Part shown: piece by piece, positions 6,041-6,337 of the stretch | Position numbering within the stretch: position 1 is the first letter of the stretch | How the letters are laid out: the number at the start of each line of letters is the position of its first letter | From: Crocinitomicaceae bacterium | GTDB taxonomy: Bacteria; Bacteroidota; Bacteroidia; Flavobacteriales_G; Salibacteraceae | NCBI GenBank assembly: GCA_018623405.1 | Contig: JAAZVO010000162.1 | Coordinates: 1-6,337 of the forward strand | Reading direction: 5' to 3' | DNA: 6,337 nucleotides | Notes under the pieces: generated by a model | What the model was told of the DNA's origin: nothing | Databases searched by the model: none | The model's input: only the letters and a program-made list of their open reading frames with translations | Made by a program: the position numbers and the translations under genes

Positions 6041-6169
6041 GTCTGTTCGAATAGAGCCATAACTTGGCTCGTATCGAGAACTTGACATTCACAAATTCAA
6101 CTTAAAATAATCTGCGTTTTACCACTTCTCGATATTATTCCGAATTCTTCGAAATCACTCGAAGATGTA
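6041..6169. repeat. inverted pair of TCGAA-rich intergenic repeats
   Basis: Two similar units face each other. The left unit ends in TATCGAGAA (6072-6080) and the right unit begins with its exact complement TTCTCGATA (6126-6134). At their far ends both carry a TCGAA motif (6047-6051 and 6159-6163), and each holds a hairpin: GAGCCA-TAACT-TGGCTC (6054-6070) on the left and CTTCGA-AATCAC-TCGAAG (6147-6164) on the right. The units are about 40 bases each and are separated by about 45 bases of AT-rich sequence. The motifs resemble intergenic palindromic repeats I associate with flavobacterial genomes, but copy number cannot be seen here. Confidence 0.55.
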
Positions 6170-6173
6170 GATG

Positions 6174-6337
6174 TTAACTAATTCGTGGACAGTTTTCTGC
6201 AAATTTAACAGGAGTAAGACCATTTAAACTTGAATGAGGTCTTTCCCAATTATAATAAACTAAATATTGGATTAATTCATCCTTTAATTCCTCAATGGAG
6301 TCAAATGTAGTTTCCTCCAAAAGGTCCTCTTCGATAG
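6174..6337 (-). mobile_element. 3' end of an IS3/IS481-type transposase gene (partial)
   Basis: On the minus strand a frame enters from the window end and stops at TAA (6174-6176), giving 53 residues. The sequence EELKDELIQYLVYYNWERPH followed by SSLNGLTPVKF is the classic end of the rve/integrase-core domain of DDE transposases in the IS3 and IS481 families (YN..RPH.sLng.tP). The catalytic acidic residues lie outside the window. It could be an intact insertion sequence or a remnant. The element's end must lie between the pckA terminator and this stop codon. One candidate is TGTTAACTAATTCGTGGACA starting at 6172, which would overlap the stop codon, but without the opposite end this is a guess. 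Confidence 0.8.

Overview
The window looks like chromosomal DNA of a low-GC member of the Bacteroidota, most likely a flavobacterium-like organism. The evidence is AT-rich genes with weak or absent Shine-Dalgarno sites, a Bacteroidota-type promoter (TTG-N19-TATTTTTG) before a tRNA gene, a DUF4476 secreted protein (a family typical of this phylum), an ATP-dependent PEP carboxykinase, and a tRNA gene that does not encode its CCA end.

Layout. Positions 1-517 hold the tail of an unknown gene overlapping a 145-residue hypothetical gene. Positions 522-720 form a compact tRNA-Asp(GTC) unit: promoter, leader, tRNA and a strong intrinsic terminator. Positions 721-1229 contain no intact gene. They look like a gene graveyard: a possible minus-strand C-terminal remnant, directly abutted by a 42-codon plus-strand fragment of a CCA-adding enzyme (tRNA nucleotidyltransferase). 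A gene for a small putative lipoprotein follows, ending at 1610, and its start appears to be lost or frameshifted. A three-arm repeat at 1631-1700 separates it from a convergent saccharopine dehydrogenase gene (1704-3041, minus strand).

Divergent from that gene is a two-gene unit: a secreted DUF4476 protein starting with TTG, and a DUF423 four-helix membrane protein, joined by a TAATG overlap. Next come pckA (4356-5963) with its terminator, a cluster of TCGAA-rich hairpins that form two inverted copies of a repeat, and finally the 3' end of an IS3/IS481-type transposase gene running off the window on the minus strand.

Functionally, the intact core is housekeeping metabolism. Saccharopine dehydrogenase belongs to lysine metabolism and PEP carboxykinase opens gluconeogenesis from oxaloacetate. 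They are not obviously co-regulated. I see no convincing new multi-gene system. The best items for a second look are the non-coding repeats (1631-1700 and 6041-6169) and the mosaic of gene fragments at 904-1230, which suggests old insertions or deletions next to the tRNA.
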